In this document: positions 59,777 through 64,000 of the stretch, piece by piece
Layout: each line of letters opens with the position of its first letter
Numbering within the stretch: position 1 is the first letter of the stretch
NCBI GenBank assembly: GCA_024274785.1
Contig: JAJSAM010000009.1
Location: forward strand, 1 to 64,000
Length of the DNA stretch: 64,000 nucleotides
Reading direction: 5' to 3'
From: Planctomycetota bacterium
GTDB lineage: Bacteria; Planctomycetota; JAJSAM01
Program-made: the position numbers and the translations under genes
Notes under the pieces: generated by a model
The model's input: the letters and a program-made list of their open reading frames with translations, nothing else
The model's database searches: none
Told to the model about the DNA's origin: nothing

Positions 59777-61765
59777 CTACCGGCTCGAGATCGGCGCCGT
59801 CGCCTTCTTCAGAAACAGGATCGCGAACGCCGTCTGCACCGGCTCATTGTACCCCGGGCGCCAATGGCCGTCTCGACTCTGCTCCTCGATCAGGCGCTTC
59901 GCTCCGGGGACGTACCAGGGCTTTTTGCCCATCAGGCTGCGGCTGCCGAGGACGCCGGCGCGTTCGATGCCGTAGAGGGTGTAGAGCGAGTCCTTGTCGA
60001 TCTTCATCTTCTCGCCGAGCGTGGTGAATCCGCCGTCGATCACCTCGATCAGGTTCGCACGTTCCGGATCGCTCAGGTCCGCGTTTTCGAGACAGATCAG
60101 CAGGCAGGTTACCCCCGCGGCGGTCATGGAAGCTGAACTGGTGGTGCCGGCCGGAGTGGGACGGTAGGACCAGCCGCCGTCCTGGTTTTTCGTGTCGTAG
60201 AAGTGCGTGAGGATCCTCTTCCAGATCCGCCCCGGGATCTTGATTCCGGCCCGGGTGGCGGAGCGCAGACCGAGCACCGCATACTGGGTGTTGCTGTGGT
60301 CCCCGTCACCGGAGGGATAGCCCCAGTAGCCCTCGGCATTCATGCTCTTGACGATCTTTTTCGCGCACTCGGCGATGCGCCGCTTGTAGCGCTTCGGGTT
60401 CACCGTCTCGAGTGCCATCGCCTCGATTCCGAGATCGTAGATCCGCTCGGGCACCGCCTCGTCGAGCAGGTACTTCACGCCGGCCCGGATGGCGCGATCC
60501 TTCTTCGGATTGTGACTGGCGGCGTGCAGCGCGAGCACGGCGAGGGCGGTGGTGCCGATCGGATGTCCGCCGAACTCCCAGGGCCGGTCTTCCCCGCGGA
60601 CAGCCCGCAGCGCGGCGGCGCCTTTCTCGATGGCGAGGTTCACGAGGGTCTGGTTCAGGGCCTCCGGGTCGGGCGGCTTGACGGCGGTGGGATCGAATGC
60701 CTCCCCGTACTTCACCCACCACGCTTCCCACAGGTCCAGCCGGTCACCGAACTGCTGGCCGGTGATGATCTCGAGGGTGACCTGGATCTCCACGCGAAAG
60801 ACTCCGCCGTCCTCCCGGCGCATCAACCCGATCAGCACCGGGATCGCTTCCGGGAGCGGGGATTTGCGGAGGGCTCGCACCGCAGCGACGGCTTCGATCT
60901 CATCGGGGCGCTGCGCGGACTCGACAAGCAGAGTCCGGGCTGCGTCCATGGTGGCGCCGACCGCCCCGAGACTCTCGATCAGCACGGCCCGGAACTCGCT
61001 CCCCTTCGCCGCACCAAGCGCATTCACCAATGCCGGTTGCGCCTCCCTGATTCCGGCGCGGGCGGCGATGATGGCGGCATTCCGAACGATGTCGTCCGGC
61101 GCCTTCATAATGGCCTCCGGCAAGACCGCCCTCACGTCGTCCGCGGCGTCGATGAACACCTTGGGGATCTGGTCCCGGTCGTAGGTTCGGTTGTCGTCGT
61201 AGATGCGGACGAGGATCCGCGCCGCCGGCACGCTCGGGTACTGGGTGAGCGGGCCGACGAGCGACGAAGTGCCGGTCGGGAAGTCATCGAGAAACCGCAG
61301 TGCTTCCGGGATCAGGCGCTGGTCTTTCTTCTTTCCGAAGTACCGGATCAGGTTGCTGCGAAGTCCCTGGTCGAGACTCGATCTCACCTGCTCGATCAGG
61401 CTCTCGGGGAGGTCTTCTTTCCGGTAGCTCACCAGGCCGGAGAAGGCCGACGATCGAAGGTCCGGATCCTCGAAGAACCGGAGCACCGCGCGCCAGGCGA
61501 CCGGGAGGGGGATCTGAGCGACCCGGTAGATGGTGTTGAGTTGCATGCTGCGGTCCGCATCCTGCTCGACCACCTTGATGAGAAAGCGCGCCGCCGCCTC
61601 TGTCTTGAGATCGGCGATCTCCTGGATGGTCTTCTGCCTCGTCTGGTAGGGCGCGCCTTTCTCCCGCTGGAACCGGGCCCGGAGTTTCGAGAGGCTGTCC
61701 GCGGCGGCGGGGGGGGAGAGGAGTGCCAGGATCAGGATGGTGCAGATGCCGATGACAGTTCGCAT
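59777..61765 (-). CDS. Exported HEAT-repeat/alpha-alpha toroid fusion protein
   Basis: A 662-residue protein. ATG 61765 lies 1 nt after the TPR gene's stop. The signal peptide (LILALLSPPAAADS) is followed by HEAT-like helical repeats to about residue 330 (AAIIAARAGIREAQPALVNAL and similar). The prenyltransferase-fold toroid fills the C-terminal 300 residues, with repeats such as NAEGYWGYPSGDGDHSNTQ, TKNQDGGWSYRP and SRDGHWRPGY. The DxDD catalytic motif of squalene cyclases is missing. It is probably a scaffold or binding protein in the periplasm, co-transcribed with the TPR protein. Confidence 0.8.
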   Translation of the reverse strand: MRTVIGICTILILALLSPPAAADSLSKLRARFQREKGAPYQTRQKTIQEIADLKTEAAARFLIKVVEQDADRSMQLNTIYRVAQIPLPVAWRAVLRFFEDPDLRSSAFSGLVSYRKEDLPESLIEQVRSSLDQGLRSNLIRYFGKKKDQRLIPEALRFLDDFPTGTSSLVGPLTQYPSVPAARILVRIYDDNRTYDRDQIPKVFIDAADDVRAVLPEAIMKAPDDIVRNAAIIAARAGIREAQPALVNALGAAKGSEFRAVLIESLGAVGATMDAARTLLVESAQRPDEIEAVAAVRALRKSPLPEAIPVLIGLMRREDGGVFRVEIQVTLEIITGQQFGDRLDLWEAWWVKYGEAFDPTAVKPPDPEALNQTLVNLAIEKGAAALRAVRGEDRPWEFGGHPIGTTALAVLALHAASHNPKKDRAIRAGVKYLLDEAVPERIYDLGIEAMALETVNPKRYKRRIAECAKKIVKSMNAEGYWGYPSGDGDHSNTQYAVLGLRSATRAGIKIPGRIWKRILTHFYDTKNQDGGWSYRPTPAGTTSSASMTAAGVTCLLICLENADLSDPERANLIEVIDGGFTTLGEKMKIDKDSLYTLYGIERAGVLGSRSLMGKKPWYVPGAKRLIEEQSRDGHWRPGYNEPVQTAFAILFLKKATAPISSR

Positions 61766-61766
61766 C

Positions 61767-62621
61767 TCAGTCCCCCATGGACCGGAGTTGTTCCCTGATC
61801 TCCTCGCTGTCCGGGAACATGCGCAGCCCTTCCTCGAGGGCCGCTCTTGATTTTTCCCGGTTGCCTGACTTCCGATACTGGATTCCGAGATTCGTGTAGA
61901 CGCCTTCCAGCATGGGGATGGATGGATCCTGTGCGGCCTGCTTGCGAAGAGTCTCGAATTCAGCGATGGCCGCCGGACCCTTGCCCATGGCCTCCGGCCA
62001 GAAGGTGTAGGAGACGGCCTTGGAGAACCGGGCGCCGAAGTGGTGGTCGTCGATGGCGAGCGCCTTGTTGAATGCCGCATCCGCAAGCATCGAGAGCTGG
62101 CTCTGCTCCGCGAAGCTGATCTGGCCGCTCACCAGCTTGGAGATCGCGCCGATGCCAACTCCGTACTGAGCGTCCGCGTCGTTCGGCCTGGCCTTTGCGT
62201 TCTTCACCAGCGAGGAGAGCGCTTCATCGTACCTGCCCGTGCCGCTGAGGATGTTCCAGAGTTCATTCATCTCCTCACCGACGACGTCACCGGCTTCGAC
62301 CCGCGCCAGGAAGTCCGTCAGCCGCTTTGTCTTCTCAGCGGACGGGGTGGGGGCCACCTCGGGTTCGTTGTCCGGAGCGATCTCGGTCACATCGGCCTGG
62401 AGCTGCGGCGGTGCAAGGTCGCTTTCGAACGGTGAGGGAGGAGCGGCCTTGAGTTCCGAGAGCATCTCCTCGATACGATCCAACCGTGCATCGATGGCCG
62501 ACGTGTCCGCCGGTGCGGCGGGGGCGGTCGGAGACGATCCGAATCCGGCCAGGCGGATCTCCACGTACACGATTGCGATGAGGACCGCGGCGACGACCGC
62601 GATGAGTCCCGATTTCGACAT
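61767..62621 (-). CDS. Membrane-anchored TPR protein
   Basis: A 284-residue protein with an N-terminal membrane anchor (LIAVVAAVLIAIVYVEIRLA), a short coiled coil (IDARLDRIEEMLSELKA), an acidic/Pro-rich linker and three to four TPR-like units from about residue 110 to the end (GTGRYDEALSSLVKNAKARP, NLGIQYRKSGNREKSRAALE). ATG 62621 follows GGAGGAG. It is coupled to the toroid gene. The gap 62622-62950 upstream shows no gene or clear regulatory site. Confidence 0.78.
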   Translation of the reverse strand: MSKSGLIAVVAAVLIAIVYVEIRLAGFGSSPTAPAAPADTSAIDARLDRIEEMLSELKAAPPSPFESDLAPPQLQADVTEIAPDNEPEVAPTPSAEKTKRLTDFLARVEAGDVVGEEMNELWNILSGTGRYDEALSSLVKNAKARPNDADAQYGVGIGAISKLVSGQISFAEQSQLSMLADAAFNKALAIDDHHFGARFSKAVSYTFWPEAMGKGPAAIAEFETLRKQAAQDPSIPMLEGVYTNLGIQYRKSGNREKSRAALEEGLRMFPDSEEIREQLRSMGD

Positions 62622-62950
62622 GTCGGCGCTCCTCCGCCCCGGTCGCGGTTGTCGTGCAGACGGGGCTTTCAACCACTTCGGATCAGCTCTGATCAGGCCC
62701 TCTGGCAGCGAATGCCCCCCTCGATCGGGCGAGAGAGGTGGTAACACGCATTCTACAGTCCGAGGTCGGCGGTTCACGCTCACAAAGGAGTCCCCGGGGG
62801 ATCGGTGCGGGGCGGAGTCGTGCCATTTCATCGGGGACCACGGGAATGGCGACATCGGGCCGCATCGACCGGAAGACCGGGGGCCGCCACAACCCTCCGC
62901 TTGCCGAGCGACCCTCTTCGCCTGATCGTCTCCTCGAAGAAGGCAAAACG

Positions 62951-64000
62951 CTACTTGCCTGCCGGCCCATCGGGATCCGGAGGCAACCTCGCCGGCCATG
63001 CGTCCAGAAACCCGATCCGTCCGTCGGCGCAGTCCCTGGCGAACGAGAGATTGAGCCCCTGTCCGGGGTGGCCTCGCTCGGTCCGGAGGTTCCAGACCCG
63101 GAAATCACCGGCATTCGAGTCACGTTCCATCGGCTTCCCCGGTCCGCGGCGCAGGTAGCGGTCGCGGCCACCGAGGTCGAGGAACATTCCCACCTGGGAG
63201 AGCAGGTAGGGGTACGTGTAGACGCGGGGGGGCGTGTCGTAGTTCGGACGCTGGTCCACGTCTCCGAAACCGCGCGTGCCATGATCGAGGACGTAGAGAT
63301 CGTCACCGCCCTCGTCGATGAAGAAGGCATTGCTCCGCACCATGGCCAGTCCGGTGGAGATGATCTTCGCGAGGTAGCGGTCGTTGCCGTCGCCCCGGTC
63401 GATGAGAAATGCGTTGACGACATCCCAGCCGAACCCGAAGGCGGCGCCGGCGTTCGCCCCGAGGATGTGGCGGTCGTTACCCGATTCATCGATCAGCGCA
63501 CCCACCGCGAAGTGCGCTCCGCTGCCCTGGGTGAAGTAGACGCTGTGGTAGAGGTCGTCCCCGCCTCCGTCCCAGAGGAGACCGGTGCCATACCAGTAAC
63601 CGAGGCCCTGCGAGAAGTTGCCGGCCCGGTAGGTGTCGTTGCCATCGACGTCGATCAGCGCGCCGAGGCCGCCCGCCCAGCAGTGTCCGTCCGACCCGTC
63701 GCCTCGCCGGCCGGAGCCCACACCCTGCGCGTTGCTGACCGCGATCTCGTTCGCGGAGTGGTAGTCGCCCCGGCCGGCCTTCGCCGCATCCGGTTCGGAA
63801 AAGTAGAGGTCGTCGCCGCTTCGATCCGCAAGGACGCCGATCCCGCCGGGGCCGCCGAAACCCTGGCCATCGCCCTCGGCCAGCCGGTACTCGTCCGTAC
63901 CTGCCGCGTCGAGCAGCAATCCCGCGCCGAAGAACCCCGCACCCATACCGACGGATCGCAGGTCGTACAGGTCATCTCCGCCCTCGTCGATCAGCGCACC
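62951..64000 (-). CDS. Repeat-rich protein with G-N-D-x-Y motifs (start beyond window)
   Basis: About 350 C-terminal residues are visible; the frame is open through the right edge at 64000, so the start is missing. It consists of glycine-rich repeats of about 20-30 residues centred on D-x-G-(G/N)-D-(D/R)-x-Y. Examples are ALIDEGGDDLYDL, ALIDVDGNDTYRAG, LLWDGGGDDLYHSV and ALIDESGNDRHILG, separated by Q-G-x-G segments. The pattern suggests a beta-solenoid or calcium-binding array on the cell surface. The family name is not recognised. Confidence 0.65.
   Translation of the reverse strand, partial: GALIDEGGDDLYDLRSVGMGAGFFGAGLLLDAAGTDEYRLAEGDGQGFGGPGGIGVLADRSGDDLYFSEPDAAKAGRGDYHSANEIAVSNAQGVGSGRRGDGSDGHCWAGGLGALIDVDGNDTYRAGNFSQGLGYWYGTGLLWDGGGDDLYHSVYFTQGSGAHFAVGALIDESGNDRHILGANAGAAFGFGWDVVNAFLIDRGDGNDRYLAKIISTGLAMVRSNAFFIDEGGDDLYVLDHGTRGFGDVDQRPNYDTPPRVYTYPYLLSQVGMFLDLGGRDRYLRRGPGKPMERDSNAGDFRVWNLRTERGHPGQGLNLSFARDCADGRIGFLDAWPARLPPDPDGPAGK

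Overview
The window is a G+C-rich, gene-dense bacterial chromosome segment with no phage, plasmid, CRISPR or IS signature. The gene repertoire points to a Planctomycetota-like (or neighbouring deep-branching) Gram-negative lineage: FG-GAP/ASPIC-UnbV lipoproteins, HEAT and TPR proteins, alpha/alpha-toroid (prenyltransferase-fold) repeat proteins, carboxypeptidase-regulatory-like repeat proteins, a DUF3352-like protein with a prepilin-associated tail, an RND pump, and the futalosine menaquinone route. The taxonomic call is an inference from gene content; there is no rRNA or marker gene here to settle it. Standard genetic code is used: many genes end in TGA and several pairs overlap as ATGA.

Layout. 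1-3 kb: end of a gene, tRNA-Pro(GGG), a hypothetical gene and an HNH endonuclease with a duplicated domain. 3.1-7.5 kb (minus): RND permease plus lipoprotein adaptor. 7.7-9.7 kb: exported DUF3352-like protein. 9.7-11.4 kb (minus): plsY-gpsA, which supply glycerol-3-phosphate and acylate it. 11.4-15 kb: hyuA-hyuB. 15.3-19.2 kb: three-gene ATGA-coupled envelope operon. 19.1-20.7 kb (minus): MurJ-like flippase. 21-24.6 kb: TPR protein, tRNA-Pro(CGG), a receiver-histidine kinase and a receiver-zinc ribbon protein. 24.9-29.1 kb (minus): uppP-btpA-HAD-HEAT. 29.2 kb: SRPBCC lipoprotein. 29.8-31.4 kb (minus): ferredoxin-mqnB-mqnD. 31.6-37.5 kb (minus): a 2-oxoacid dehydrogenase operon with two E1 alpha genes. 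37.7 kb: AlkZ-like winged-helix protein. 39.3-44.8 kb: an operon of ASPIC/FG-GAP protein, tetraheme cytochrome-propeller fusion, orphan periplasmic binding protein and a rhodanese lipoprotein. 45.2 kb: Rrf2 regulator. 45.6-54.7 kb: aroF-type DAHP synthase, aroC, polyferredoxin, PaaK-like ligase, a giant TPR/FG-GAP lipoprotein and a toroid protein. 54.8-64 kb: MscS channel, hydrolase/thioredoxin-like protein, coiled-coil protein, a thioredoxin-fold protein, a HEAT-toroid protein, a TPR protein and the start of a repeat protein running off the end.

The most interesting observation is two probable selenoproteins. The rhodanese lipoprotein (43903-44754) and the thioredoxin-fold protein (58445-59689) each continue in the same frame through a single TGA. 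In the rhodanese the TGA sits exactly where the catalytic cysteine of the FYC(5)CxxS-type family belongs; in the thioredoxin-fold protein it sits where the redox cysteine follows the first core beta strand. Each TGA is followed within 16-18 nt by a stem-loop whose apical loop starts UGG, matching the bacterial SECIS geometry. No selA/B/C/D gene lies in the window, so this rests on sequence logic and needs the rest of the genome. A second notable item is a roughly 164-bp dispersed repeat present twice in opposite orientation (24634-24798 and 38872-39034).
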